Shown: piece after piece, positions 48,125 through 60,544 of the stretch
How the letters are laid out: each line of letters starts with the position of its first letter
How positions within the stretch are numbered: position 1 is the first letter of the stretch
From: Inia geoffrensis
Lineage: Eukaryota; Chordata; Mammalia; Artiodactyla; Iniidae
Direction: 5' to 3'
DNA length: 64,000 nt
NCBI GenBank assembly: GCA_036417435.1
Contig: CM070908.1
Location: forward strand, 48,083,090 to 48,147,089
Translations under genes and position numbers: made by a program
The notes under the pieces: generated by a model
Told to the model about the DNA's origin: nothing
The model's input: only the letters and a program-made list of their open reading frames with translations
Database searches by the model: none

Positions 48125-48655
48125 AGGGGAGGTTTTGAAGCTAGAATTCTATCCTCAGTCACGTTACCAATCAAGTAGGAAGGCAAAATAAAGATATTTT
48201 TGGATGTGTAAAAATTTAGGCAGTTTGTGAAAAGACTGTAATAGGAAGTATCTCAGCAGTATGAACAAGGGGTGAGTCAAGAGAACAGAAGTTGGACAGA
48301 AGGCAGAGGTCTGTTGGCATGGATGCCTGGAAACATCTCCAGCTGGAAGGGATTTATGTTACATATTCCTTATGTGTCATTCTTGTTCTAAAGTGAGTGA
48401 TACCTACACATTTATGAAAATGATAAATACTCTTTGTTGGTTTTCTGTTCTTGGAATCAAGCTAACGGGCCAAAGCCCAGAAGACTGACCTTATAGTCTA
48501 AAGACAAAATGTATTTGTTTTATAATGCAGTCATTGGAACTGGGGACACAGCGATTGGCTTTAAATAGTGATGAGACAGATATAACTCCTCTGAGTGAAA
48601 CGTGGTGGAGTTGGCATCTGAATAGAACAATGACTATGTGTGCACATTACAAATA
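48125..48655. other. No gene seen
   Basis: Non-descript A/T-rich sequence between a SINE and an L1. Confidence 0.4.
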
Positions 48656-48659
48656 GGGT

Positions 48660-49288
48660 GAAGGTCTGTTGTGGGAATGTAAATTGGTGCAGTCAGTTTG
48701 GAGAACAGTATGGAGGTTCTTCAGAAAACTAAAAATAGAGCTACCATATGATCTGGCAGTGCCACTCCTGGGCATATACCCAGACAAAATTCTTATTTGA
48801 AAAGATACATGCAACCCTATGTTCATTGCAGCACTATTCACAATAGCCAACACATGGAAACAACCTAAATGTCCATCAACAGATGAATGGATAAAGAAGA
48901 TGTGGTACATATATACAATGGAATACTACTCAGCTATAAAAAAGAACAAAGTAATGCCATTTGCAGCAACATGGATGCAACTAGAGAATATCATACTAAG
49001 TGAAGTCAGAAAGAGAGAAAGACAAATACCATGTGATATAACCTATATGTGGAATCTAAAATATGGCACAAATGAACCTATCTACGAAACAGAAACAGAA
49101 TCACAGACACAGAGAATAGACTTACGGTTGCCAAGGGGGAGGAGGGTTAGGGGAGGGATGGATGGGGAGTTCGGGGTTAGCAGATGCAAACTATTACATA
49201 TAGAGTGGATAAACAACAAGGTCCTACTAACTCTGTTCAATATCGTGTGATAAACCGTGATGGAAAAGAATGTGAAAAAGAATGTGTG

Positions 49289-49329
<41 letters not shown>

Positions 49330-49408
49330 CTGAGTCACCTTGCTGTACAGCAGAAATTAACACAACATTGTAAATCAACTCTACTTCAGTAAAATTAAAA
49401 AAAAAAAA
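48660..49408 (+). mobile_element. L1 3' end with ORF2 C-terminal remnant
   Basis: Sense L1 from within the ORF2 3' part. The frame at 48819-49250 shows [47 protein letters not shown] and YMWNLKYGTNEP, then a 3'UTR and poly-A at 49396-49408. Short flanking copies of AAATAGGG (about 48651 and 49411) are a likely target-site duplication. A (CA)n lies at 49291-49326. It is 5'-truncated and inactive. Confidence 0.94.
49291..49326. repeat. (CA)n microsatellite inside L1 3'UTR
   Basis: About 17 CA units immediately precede AAACTGAGTCACC, the same site as the expansion at 28195-28225 on the other strand. Confidence 0.95.
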
Positions 49409-49409
49409 A

Positions 49410-50785
49410 GAAATAGGGGGAAGGGAAGATGGGGACAGGGCAGTTGGGAACTTGGTTGTGTAGGACTTGAGACAGCACCCTCGGGAGAGAGGCTGAGCGG
49501 GGGCAAGTCGCCTGGCCGCGACCAATGTTTGCTCTCGAGGAAGACATTCAGACTGTTAGAGCATCCTCACTCCTGAGGACCCCCTGTTACCCAGAATTGA
49601 TTATGTAGTCTTGTTGTTGATATGGTTTTGGCTAGAAGGTACATGATATGGTCACTTTTCTGGGAAAGATCACATATGATAAAATGATGCCTTTTTAAAG
49701 GACTGGCGCTTGTGTCTTAAATATTTAAAAAGAGAAAGGGAGGGGGAAAGCCGAAATGTTCCACTTTCGTTTTCCCCATTTAAAATCAGTGTGAGAGGGC
49801 TTATCCTCATTTCAGCGAAAGGAGTCTAACTCGCAAAGTGCATAAACAACAGAAAAGAGAAACCAAAAGATGCTAATCAGTGATTAAAGGAGAGACGTTC
49901 AGTGTTTTTTGGCTGTATGGCAAAAGCTTACATTCTCAATAATCAACATTTCTAATGAGGTCCAAAGACTACAGGGCAAAAAGGAAATGGAATAGTAAAG
50001 ACTTTTTAATAATCCAAAATAGCTGGGGAGAAATAAAGATGGTTTTAAGGCTTGATGTATATGCCATACTGACTCCACTGGTTGAAAAATGAAAAAATTC
50101 AGCCTAAATGTTAGGTTGTTCTTTCTGCACCAGAGCAAATAACTTTCTCTAAATGATGCCTTTCTCCTCAACATCCAGCACACAGCTGTAATTTGGTTTC
50201 TCTAACTTCAGATATTATCAGGTAGAGGAAATCTGCAGTCTCCAGGACATGAAATGGACTTCTTTGGAGGCCAGGGTTGGTCAGAGGAGGAGTGGGTCAT
50301 GTTCATGTGTGGAACCAGAGATCCTGGAGCTGTGATGCTCAGAGCAGGTGCTTACTGCCCCCGAGCGCCATCGAGGGACCACCTGGTGCCACCTGCAGGT
50401 GTGACTTCAGCCTGGGGAGTTAGATTAGTACAGGAGGAGGCAGCACAGGGGATGTTCTAGAAATCATTAAAAAAAGAGAATGATCCGAGAACCTACTTCT
50501 AGAGGAGTTCATTAAAAAGAAAAAAATGCTTGCTGAGAGGATATGGGAAGGAAAATGGGAAAACAGAAAAGCCTGTGTGGCTCCTGTGTGTATATGTTAT
50601 CACTGCTGGGGCTGCGATGGTGAACAGTTGTAGGAGAGAAGACATCCTGGAGGTGGATGAGCGATACCTCCTAGGAGTGTTGGAAACCTCTGCTAGTACA
50701 CGAGCCCCCAAATGAACAGACATATCAACAGGAATATTTGATTTTACAGACTTGGAGTCTATGAGAGAAGGGGGCCATACCGAAA
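49410..50785. other. No gene seen
   Basis: Single-copy-looking sequence. The 94-codon minus frame at 49899-50183 and the others show no known domain. Confidence 0.4.
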
Positions 50786-50789
50786 GAAA

Positions 50790-50965
50790 CAGCTGATATT
50801 TAGAGAGTCCTTACTCTCTGCCAGGCACCTGCTAAGCGCTTTTGTTGTATCATCTCATGTAATTCTCACTACAGTCTTATGAAGCAGGGGACCTTATATA
50901 GATGAGGCTCCAAGAGATTAAGCAACTTGCTCACAATCTCACCAGTAAGAAGCAGACCTGGTGTT
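50790..50965 (-). repeat. MIR-type SINE
   Basis: CTCTGCCAGGCACCTGCTAAGC, CTCATGTAATTCTCACTACAG, GATGAGGCTCCAAGAGATTAAG and CAACTTGCTCACAATCTCACC are antisense MIR landmarks. Confidence 0.78.
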
Positions 50966-50987
50966 TTCATCAGCTCAGCCTGCACCT

Positions 50988-51340
50988 GAGCAAACACTAC
51001 AGACTGGGCGGCTTAAACAACAGGAGTTTATGTCTCAATTCTGGAGCTGGGACATCCAAGATCAAGGTGTTGACAGGTGGCTTCCTAGTGAGGGCTCCCT
51101 TCCTGATTTGTAGACAACTGCCTTCCTGCTGTTTCCTCACACTGCCTTTCTCAGTGTGTGCACGAAGGGAGAGATCCCTCTCTTCCTCTTCTTTATGAGG
51201 ACACTAATCTTATCACGAGGGCCCCACCCTCACAACCTCATCCAAACCTAATCACCTCCCAAAGGCCCACCACACTGGGGGTTAGGACTTCAACACACAG
51301 ATTTGGGGAACACAAGCACTCAGTCCATGACACTGGATTT
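50988..51340 (-). mobile_element. MST-type MaLR LTR (solo, decayed)
   Basis: Antisense of an ERVL-MaLR MST LTR: CACTACAGACTGGGCGGCTTA, AACAACAGGAGTTTATGTCTC, CTGGGACATCCAAGATCAAGG, GAGGACACTAATCTTATCACG, CCTAATCACCTCCCAAAGGCC and GGGGGTTAGGACTTCAACAC. No internal retroviral sequence adjoins it. Confidence 0.87.
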
Positions 51341-51624
51341 GGAACCCAGACCTTCTGAGCTTGGAGCCATGCCCTGAACTACTATTGACTATTATGGCAT
51401 TATTGCTTCTGCTATTATAGTAGTATAAGTAATATTTTCATTCCATAAACAGGCATTTACCCATGAAAGAATAGGGGTCTACATTTCTTTTTCACTTCAG
51501 CAAAATAAACTAATAATTAAAAATTAAAATAACACCTGTAAGTTCTGCATACTTAATGCATGCTGGATAACGTGCTTTACATGTATCACCTCATTAAATT
51601 GTATAATCCACCCTGGGTGGTATT

Positions 51625-51850
51625 AAGTAAAATGATTAAGGAGGCAAGTCAGCATCAGACAGCCTGGGTCCCAAGCCCAGCTCTGCTATTGACTAGCTAG
51701 CTGTGTGTCCTCGGCAAGTCTTTTAATTCCACTGAACCTCGAGTCCCCCATCTGTAAAATGGCAACAATAAACCACCTTCATTATATAGTGGCCAGGCTG
51801 AAATTGCTAATCAGCATAATGTCTGGAACTAGTAATTGCTTAAATGTTAG
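51625..51850 (+). repeat. MIR-type SINE
   Basis: TTAAGGAGGCAAGTCAGCATC, GACAGCCTGGGTCCCAAGCC, GCTGTGTGTCCTCGGCAAGTC, CCCATCTGTAAAATGGCAAC. This is a good, nearly full MIR in sense. Confidence 0.88.
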
Positions 51851-51859
51851 TTTTTAAAA

Positions 51860-52000
51860 TTATTCCAGTCCATAGGTGAGAAAACTGAGATTCAGAGAAG
51901 TTAGATGACTTGCCGAGGGCAATAGTTCTTCTGTAGAAGAGCTGGGATTCTCATCTCTGTATGTTCCCAACTTCAGTCTTTGGTCTTCATCCCTCTGCTG
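51860..52000 (-). repeat. MIR-type SINE, opposite orientation
   Basis: ATAGGTGAGAAAACTGAGATTC, AGAGAAGTTAGATGACTTGCC and GAGCTGGGATTCTCATCTC read as antisense MIR directly after the sense copy. Confidence 0.75.
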
Positions 52001-52354
52001 TAACGCCATTCCTTGGGGTTCGGCCTCACAGCTCTGTTTTCTAAAGATCATTCAGGGTGCTTTTCCCCCTAAGTTCAACACCAGCTTGACATGCGGTCAG
52101 GCAGGTCAAGGTTAAGGCAATGAATAAATTAGAAAATCAATACAGTGGCAGTTGATCCATTTATAAAGATTGAATTCCAAAGCACTTCTTCTTGAAAGGG
52201 AATTGGATTAAGTGGAACTGCCCGGTTTTGCTAAAACACGGACCATCTATTTGAGGAAGCATTTAGAATATTTTCTTTCTAATGGTAGCTTGTTCATAAT
52301 AGCATCACTTTAAAGAAGGGAGCAAAGCTTTTAGTTTTAGTGACTTTGAAGTTA

Positions 52355-52905
52355 AAATAGAACTACCATATGATCCATCAATCCCACCACTGGGCATATA
52401 CCCAGAGAAAACCATAATTCAAAAAGCGCATGCATCCCAATGTTCATTGCAGCACTATTTACAACAGCCAGGTCATGGAAGCAACCTAACTGCCCACTGA
52501 CAGACGAATGGATGAAGAAGTTGTGGTACATATATACAGTGGAATACTACTCAGCCATAAAAAGGAACAAAATTGGGTCATTTGTTGAGACGTGGATGGA
52601 TCTAGAGACTGTCATACATAGCAAAGTAAGTCAGAAAGAGAAAAACAAATATCGTAAAATAATGCATGTATGTGGAACCTAGAAAAATGGTAAAGATGAA
52701 CCAGTTTGCAGGGCAGAAGTTGAAACACAGATGTAGAGAACAAACGCATGGACACCAAGGGGGGAAAGCTGCGGGGGGCTGGGGATGGTGGTGTGCTGAG
52801 CTGGGCCATTGGGATTGACATGTATACACTGACGTGTATAAAATTGATGACTAATAAGAACCTGCTGTATAAAAAAATTAATAAAATTAAATTAAAAAAT
52901 TAAAA
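52355..52905 (+). mobile_element. L1 3' end with ORF2 C-terminal remnant
   Basis: Sense L1 starting AATAGAACTACCATATGATCC. The frame at 52440-52682 shows [37 protein letters not shown] and WMDLETVIHSKVSQKEK. The 3'UTR follows to an A-rich tail (TAATAAAATTAAATTAAAAAA). It is 5'-truncated and inactive. Confidence 0.93.
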
Positions 52906-52909
52906 AACA

Positions 52910-55190
52910 AAAAAGGAAACAATACTAAACTTTCTTTGGGTTATTTGTATGGAAATATGTTAATATAAATGTTTCAGACATTATATGAAATTCCTAAAAA
53001 TCTTATATGTTCTGGTATAATGTTATAAGTTATAATTCTAGTTATTATTTTAAAATGTATATCTCAGAAATAACTAAATTTCCTTGTCAATTACATTATT
53101 ATGAACTTTCATCAAATCTTTAACCATGGTCATTTTTAAGTCTTTTGTCATTTACAGACAGTTCTGGGTGCACTCTGATGCTTTTGTAAAAATGTTCCTA
53201 TCAAAGGGTTTCATCTTCAAGGAATTCATGGAAAAGACTCTGACAATCACAGGTTTCTGGTAACTGACTATACTGCTGAACTGAATGAATAAGCATTTTC
53301 AGAACTCTAATGGAAAACTGATGAATTCATAAAAGTGCTAACAAAAGATCAAGATGAAAAAAAATTAATTACATGGGACTGAGTGAACTGATGAGGATGA
53401 TTATAATTTTTGTGACTTTCTGTATGGAATAAAAAAAAAAGCAGCATAGAAGATTCTATAATCCATATCCAAAGTGTAGAATAGCATGAAGAGGTACGAA
53501 TAAGACATGTCCTAACTTGGTAGATTCAGGGGAATCTTTCTGTAAGGTAGGATGTAATGAGCTCTTCGTAGGTTAATTGTATGACCTTAGGCCTTTATTT
53601 TCTGCACTTAAAAATGTTTTGGAAAACCATGGAATATCAGAGACCCTGAGTTGTGTAATTGTGTGCATTAAACTAAAAGAGGGTTCTAACTTATCTAATG
53701 TCAGTGTTCTGATTTCCTGCCCCAAACCTGCTGGGGATCTCATTGCAGGATGCTATTAGTTTTGAGAATTTGTCACCTTCTGGACCCAGTCCCAGTGGCT
53801 CAGCACACCCATTTGTCTGTGCACTGCTAGTGGTTTCTTCTCTGGGCTGTGGACTCATAAACTCACAAACTCAGATCCTAATTTGTAAAACCAGAAAACC
53901 AGTTGATGAACACACAGGGAGCCCCACTTGCCAAAAGGGTTGATGTGTGTCACCCTCCAACCCACTAAGTCCTTGAAGGCACGGACAACAAACTGTAGTT
54001 AGCTGGTTGCCCAGTGAAGTTGCAGCCAGCCAAGAAGACTGAGCTACATGATTTAAATATTCAGTGGCATGAGGCTGAACATTGATTACATCAGTTCCAC
54101 AAAAGAGTGGGACCAGATCCCTTAAGTGGTGCTTGTGTGGGCACTGCCTACTGGGATTGCTCCCTATGACCTCGGGCAAGTTACTTGCCTCACTGTGCTC
54201 CAAGTTTCCTATAAATGAAAAAGGATGGGTAAATGGTTTAGCAAAGTACTTGGCCTGCGAGAAACCATCTTCATCGTATCATCCATGCTTCAATTGCCCA
54301 AGGAGCTCCCTTCTTCACATAGAAGTGATTCTGTACCTTTAAAGTGACTTTACACATCTCTGATTTTCAGTTTTACTTGCAGAGGAAACATTCTCCTTGA
54401 TTTCTAAGTTCTCACAGATTCCAAGTATAGAAAGCAATGATAATGGGGCTTTTTTGGTTTGTTTTTAAGGATGTCCATGTAACCAAGTTAAAAATCATTT
54501 CAGCTCTTTTGATGTTGATAAAACACATACATAGCATTTTGCCAGATGTCTGTGGAAAGGGGCCCTGTGTATGTAAACTATCCATTTAACTTCCAAAACA
54601 CTACAGTAGCCTCTGATGTTGTGGGTTTTTTCTTTTCCGTAAATATTTGTATCAAGATAAAAGCCATCACCTTTTCCTGAGTTTTCCACAAATAGGTGTC
54701 ACTTTCCTGTGGAACAGAGGGTGGGCACCAGCTGGCTGCTCCCCCAGTGTAAAGAGCAGGGAACACAGTGTGGGGACAGCCGGCCTCGGTGATGCAGGGA
54801 CATTGATGGATGAGAACCAACACTTGCCTGAGAAGGTCCCAGCATGGGCAGTATTTAATGTATTGTTAACTGCCTCTTGGCTTTAGCTTTTTATTAGAAA
54901 GCAACCTTTGCATCACTCTGTAAATCTTCTACCTCTTTTCCCTCTTGGCCTCCGCCTGGGTCCTTAGCATCTGTTATCGTGTCAGATGTTTGCTGGGGAA
55001 GCATATGATACAGTCTCTTTCAGGAACAGGAAACCTATTACCGACCACGATGTGGAGTCAGACTCACAATTTAGGATTTTATTTTTTGAACGTTTGGTGG
55101 CCATTTACTTGCTTTCATTCAAATCGAGGCGTTAGTGTTTCAGAGGAAATCATTTTCCTGTTATGAGTCTAGATTTCCCAGTGTTTCCCC
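52910..55190. other. No gene seen; one weak MIR
   Basis: Mostly A/T-rich single-copy-looking DNA. A sense MIR core (CCTATGACCTCGGGCAAGTTAC, TTGCCTCACTGTGCTCC) lies at about 54160-54270. The 110-codon minus frame at 53871-54203 overlaps it and is not recognised. Confidence 0.45.
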
Positions 55191-55199
55191 TGGACGTTT

Positions 55200-56000
55200 C
55201 TGGAAACGTGTTATCCTGGATTAGTACAAAATCAAGCACCAATGCCTCGGTATTAAATATCACACAGTTGTATTCACTTTTTATGAGCTGAAGCCGAGCT
55301 GCAATCATTATGTGTGGATTTGGAGAGGATTGTTTCTGATGGGTGGGTTCTGATGACTGGCTTTTTATCTATCCCACTAGAGTTGGGCTGATCGGATTAA
55401 TGTATTTTAGGCCTATAAACCTGCATTATAAAGAAGAGAAATATGTTCTCATTGCCAGCAATTCTTTGTCGGTAATGGTGTAACTGTATGAGTTTTTTAA
55501 GCTATTGAAATATATTCCGGGTGGTTGGAAGAGGCTTCTATTTCTTGAGTCCGTGGGATATGATATGCATATCTCTAAAAGGAAATGGAATATAATGGCC
55601 TTGCCAGGGCTGTTTGTAGTTGATGGGGCAGCCAGTGCCATCAGATCACGGGCTGCACTAAATGTGATTAGGAGTTGTCACAATACATTTAGCCCTCATC
55701 AGTTAGAGAGAGAATCCAGGCCAAAGGTCACTCTCTACAGCAAAGTGGGCATTTAGTGCTTTGATTTGCACTAATGGTAAATGATAGTTAATGAAAATCA
55801 TTTATAAACCTTGTCCAAACCAGTGTTTCTCTACTGAAAACGGCGGCTGGCTGCCTCTTGGAAGGGCTGTAATTGCAATATGGTTGGTGCCATGTGGTAG
55901 TAATTGGGCTTACAGCTTAATGAACTCTGTGTCGGCAACTTATTTCCCCATAGTGGGCAAACAGGCCGAGATGACAGTTCCCCCCTGATGGGAACACCCT
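55200..56000. promoter_or_regulatory. Candidate conserved non-coding block
   Basis: No repeat is recognisable here and binding-site-like AT cores are dense. Examples are GATATGCATATC (octamer-like palindrome near 55561), ATGTGATTAGG near 55664, TAAATGATAGTTAATGAAAATC near 55777 and CTGTAATTGCAATATGG near 55867. The balanced base composition without decay runs is typical of distal developmental enhancers. This is an impression from one sequence; no conservation test was possible. Confidence 0.35.
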
Positions 56001-56004
56001 CCTG

Positions 56005-58610
56005 CTTCCTCTGGTGCCCCTCCTCACCTTGCACTTGGAGGTGAAATATTACCACCTTGGAGATGCTGTGTCCAGTCTGAGCCCTTAGACTTTTGGATCG
56101 TGGTTGACACAGACCCTAATGATGAAGAATAACTTTTTCAAGCATACTAGTTGTTTTAAAGTTCATTTAATCTTAATGTAGCAGCTTAATTGAAATTTTA
56201 TCCTTCTTAAACACCTGGCATTCATTTCAAGGGGAAAATGTATAGTCACTGCTAGTTGATGAGATAAAATTTATTTGGCATTTCTTCTCTTTCCTCAGAT
56301 TTCCATTTGACTCTTACAAGGAAAATTTCCATCTATATACATCTTTCTCAGTTGTTATGGTACAGTTTCTTTTGGTGAAATCCAATGTTTGAAGTTTCTT
56401 GGGTTGACTCCATTTCATCATTCAACTGTTGGGAAAGCATGCCTGGCCCCTCACTCTTCCTTTCCTTTAAATCATGGTTGTCTGACTTACAGAATTGTTA
56501 CCTGCTCGAAGGACTGGTGTTAGAATCAAAATGTCTCTGTAGAAGACTCAAAATTTGGAATAATTTATATAGAACAGCCAATAGTAACCAACATTTATTG
56601 AGTGCTTACTATGTACTAAACCAGGGGCTAGGCCTTGGACATCAACTTACTTACTCTTTGCTAGAGCCCTGTAAAGTCCAGGTTGCCCCATTTTTTTGGA
56701 TGACGGAAGTGAGAAAGAGAGTGAAGTAACTTAAAGGAGGGCAGCTAATAAGCAGGGCTACGCCCTGCCCATGTAGCACTGGGTGCAAATTAGGAAAAGG
56801 CTTCCATTCTGGTGATGGCTTGGCTGCCAGAGCAGAGGATGGATTTCAGCCTCTGCTTAGGTCCCCTGCCAGGTACCCTTGTGTTTCACACAGTCCACAC
56901 AGCCTGTGTGGCAGCCCAGCTGGTGAATGACAGATCCCAAACCTTCCTGCGGCAGTGCAGCAGTGCTTTCCGAAGGAAATAGAATGTAATTTTAACTTTC
57001 CTAGTAGCTATGTTGTAAGAAGTAAAAAGAAACAGGCAAAAATATTTTTAAGAACGCATTTTATTTAACCTAATATATCCAAAGAGTTATTTCAATGTTA
57101 TTGAGCTATTTTACATTCTTTTGATTTTTTGTTACCTAGTCCTCGAGATCCATCGAGCGTTTGACACTCCTGGTAGTTCTCACTTGGACTTGGGTACAGT
57201 TCAGGTGCTCAGCGGCCACCCATGGCTCGTGGTTTAAACAATGCAATTCTAGTGTCCCAAGTTGTAACCATCACCCCCTATATTGGTTCTGAAAGGATAA
57301 ACTGAATTCACTCACGGAATTTTTGATTAAGAAAATCTCATTAGAAACAATCAGGTGGATCAGAAGTTCCAAACATGGTTCCCTCTGGCTGCTCTCAGGG
57401 TAATTATGAAAGCTTTGTTTTTGCATACAAAGGGCATGTTAGCGTTGTTACTAATATAGCAACGTTTTGGTGATGCACAGTCTGAATGTCTATGTTAATA
57501 GATTGTCAGATTCTGTGGGTCATTTAGTCTTTTTACCATTCCTTCTGTCCTTTGCATTTCAGCCAAGGGTGGACAAAGAACTTGAGAGGCCATAAGACAC
57601 AAACCAAAGAACGTTTAAACTTCTCAGCATTTCTGGGCAAGAGTCCTGCAGTCCAGAAGCTTAAAGGCATCCGTGGGCGACTGGTTCAAGGACTTTGGAT
57701 GATGTTTATGCTCCGCAGAGTTAGACACAAAACCACAGGCTGAGCCCAGCTCTCGTCTTCTTGAAGTGCCTGCTAGCATGATTTATAATGAATTCAATTT
57801 AATTTATAGAATTTTTTTCTTAAATAATCCACTTCATTCTTTTTGGTAATAAGGTATGAATCAGACTGAATGTCATCAGTCTATAAATGGTTGTATCTTT
57901 TTGGAGAATGTTCAAGATTCTTTTGAAACTCTCTGGGAAGTGATGACATCACTTGTAAGGGTTTGTAGAGCTTTAATTACTAGTTGATTATGACTATTGC
58001 AGCCTGGGCAGCCGACCTTGTGATGCTACTTGGGTGGTGTGGCCTGGTTTCCTTGGAGCAAAGGCAGCTGTGAGTGGTATAGTGTTTTGGGAAGATGAAG
58101 ACAGGCCTTAGGTTAGCTTTGACCCGTCTTGATTTTCTTATCAGTAACGTGGGAGCATGGTCCCTGCTCCCTGTGATTGTCATGGGAGACTACTGAGAAC
58201 GTATGTAACGCATCCCACTTGGTGCCTGGTGGATGTAGATAATCTGTAAATTGCAGCCATCAGCATTACTAATAGACCTGATAGGCATATCTTTTTGAGT
58301 TGGGTTTACTTTTTCTTCCCCTCTGTGAAAATATAGCTATTAACATTTATGGTTTACTGTTAACAAAAACTGTCTTCTAGTACTGATGGTAATGATCCCA
58401 CTATATATCTTGTGCTATTAGAAACACAGTAGTATCTTTACCAGAAAAACAATGAATTAAGTTACCAAGATAAATTAGGATAAAGGAGACACAAATTAGT
58501 AGAATTATATTGGATAAAAAGTAGAACTTTTTGATATCATAAGAGTGGAAAGATTGCTAAAAAATCAAGAACATGTATATAGTTTCCCTGCAAAATAGTA
58601 TTAAAAGACA
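56005..58610. other. No gene seen; one MIR
   Basis: An antisense MIR lies at about 56575-56760 (AACATTTATTGAGTGCTTAC, TATGTACTAAACCAGGGGC). The rest is A/T-rich and has no young repeat. A 63-codon plus frame at 57552-57743 is not recognised. Confidence 0.45.
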
Positions 58611-58617
58611 TTGTAAT

Positions 58618-58785
58618 CCCTTTTCTTTCCTTCTTTCTTTCTTTCCTCCGTCCCTCCCTCCCTTCCTTCCTTCCTTCCTTTCTTTCTCTCTCTCTTTCCA
58701 TTCCTTCCTTCCTCCTTTGCCTTTTTTACTCTTTTATCCTTTCCTTCTTTCTCTTCCCTTCCTTCATTTCTCTTTCCTTCTTAGA
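58618..58785. repeat. Pyrimidine tract, (CTTT)n / (CTTCC)n
   Basis: About 165 bp of nearly pure C/T on the plus strand, made of CTTT, CTTC and CCTCC units. The 120-codon plus frame across it is a low-complexity artefact. Confidence 0.95.
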
Positions 58786-58789
58786 AGGA

Positions 58790-59750
58790 CATGGGTTAGG
58801 TTGGTTGGAGGTTTGGGCTTGAGGTATTGTGGCTATAAAAGTAACCCACAGATCATGGTAATATGTGTGGATTATGGCCGTGGGGATACTTTTAGTGAAG
58901 AAACAAGTTACTCTGAGCCACCAAGGTCTAGGTAATGGGTACATATCCTGCAAATGCTCCTAATCTTAATTTGTATCTGTTATTGAGCTTTAAAAGAATG
59001 CCATGCATCTTAGAGTAAGAGTCAAAGAAATACAAACACTGAGGTGTGGTTGGATACTTCATCAGTTAAGAGCCTTTTCTGTAAGCAGCAGATCCCAATG
59101 CTGTCCGAGGTAAAAAATAAAAAGGGCATTTAGAGAAGGGATACTGAGTAGATGGCAGAATGGATAGTAGGCTGAAGGATGATGCTTGGTGATAGATGAG
59201 GAACAGGCAGCTCTGGGCATCCAGCGACAGGGGCTACCTAACTGTTTCATCATTTATGACCTTGTGCCGCTTTGCTGAAGATTGTAAGTTACACTAAAGT
59301 GTGCAATGGCTGAAGCTTGGATTACATGACTGGTTCTTGGGATGGGTTGGGGTGTGCCTGGCTTTGTTATTCTACCAAGACCAAAGAGTACGTTTGGATG
59401 CTCAGTAGCCAAGCGGTCAGTCAGTAAATGTCCACCACAGATGCAGTTTTCACTTAGGAAAAACAGTTGCTAACAACTGCTTCCATTTGTCCTAATTTCC
59501 CTTGAACTCTCAATAATCCTGATGTCCTAATTCACCTTGCTTCCTTTCATGGGGTCAGAAATTTCTCTGTGGCATAGCCAACTGTTGTGTCTCTGGTGCT
59601 TTGGTGTTTCAAAACTTTGACCTTCTTGTGGCAGGCCACAATCTCAGCAGCTGTTGAATATTTCTCAATGGAATGGTGCTCTTTTTCCTTACAGTTTTTC
59701 TGTTCTCTGTCTCTTATATGCTCCCAAAGCAAGAAGAGAGACAAGAAAGA
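58790..59750. other. No gene seen
   Basis: Non-descript sequence. The frames are under 76 codons and show no known domain. Confidence 0.4.
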
Positions 59751-59757
59751 ACAAATT

Positions 59758-60375
59758 ACAGTCATTCCTTGGTATCTGCAGGAGGTTGGTACTAGGACCC
59801 TGGGCAGATACTAAAATCTAAGGATGCTCAAGTGTCATATAAGATGGCATATTATTTGCATATAACCTATGCACATCCTCCTATATATGTTAAGTCATCT
59901 CTAGATTACTTATTTTTTTTATTAACAATAATTTTTTTAGTTTCTTCAGTTCTTTTTTAAATTATTTATTTGGCTGCATCGGGTCTGAGTTGCAGCACGC
60001 AGGATCTTTTGTTGTGGCACACAGGCTCTTTGTTGCGGTGTGTGTGCACTTTGTTGTGGCCTACAGGCTCTTCATTGTAGAGCTTGGGCTTAGTTGCCCC
60101 ACGGCATGTGGGATCTTAATTCCCCGACCAAGGATTGAACCCACGTCCCCTGCATTGGAAGGTAGATTCTTAACCACTGGACCACCAGGGAAGTCCCTAG
60201 ATTACTTATAATACCTAATACAATGTAAATGCCACGTAAATAGTTACCAGTGCACAGAATATTCAAATTTTGCTTTTTGGAACTTTTTGAATTGTTCTTT
60301 ACAAACATTTTCAATCTGCAGTTGGTTGAATTCACAGTTGTGGAACCTAAGGATATGGAGAGCTGTCTGGATGCT
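59758..60375 (+). mobile_element. MER2-like Tigger element, split by a CHR SINE
   Basis: The left part reads ACAGTCATTCCTTGGTATCTGC, GGTTGGTACTAGGACCCTGG and TTATTTGCATATAACCTATGC. The right part resumes CTAGATTACTTATAATACC, ACAATGTAAATGCCACGTAAATAG and GCAGTTGGTTGAATTCACAG, ending GATATGGAGAGCTGTCTGG. The layout is that of MER2-type TcMar-Tigger DNA transposons. The ends are imperfect inverted repeats (CAGTCATTCCTTGGTATC against GATATGGAGAGCTGTCTG). Confidence 0.85.
59914..60196 (-). repeat. CHR-type SINE, long form
   Basis: Antisense long form: T-rich tail, TTATTTGGCTGCATCGGGTC, GTTGTGGCACACAGGCTC-type repeats, GGATCTTAATTCCCCGACC and the head complement CCACCAGGGAAGTCC. The perfect 13-bp target-site duplication CTAGATTACTTAT is at 59901-59913 and 60197-60209. 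Confidence 0.94.
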
Positions 60376-60494
60376 GCAGTTTAAGTCTAAATCTGTAAAA
60401 ACACAATAAAACACTACTCATAATGGTCTTTATACACTGTTAGTATCTTAGTCTTATCCCTCTTTTCTTATTCTATGCATTTGACGATTACCTT

Positions 60495-60496
<2 letters not shown>

Positions 60497-60538
<42 letters not shown>

Positions 60539-60544
60539 ACACAG
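60497..60544. repeat. (CA)n microsatellite
   Basis: About 22 CA units with one interruption (ACATACAC) near the right end. Confidence 0.96.

Noticed and set aside
58573..58935. 120-codon Ser/Phe/Pro/Leu-rich plus frame
   Set aside because: Produced by the C/T-only simple-sequence tract at 58618-58785.
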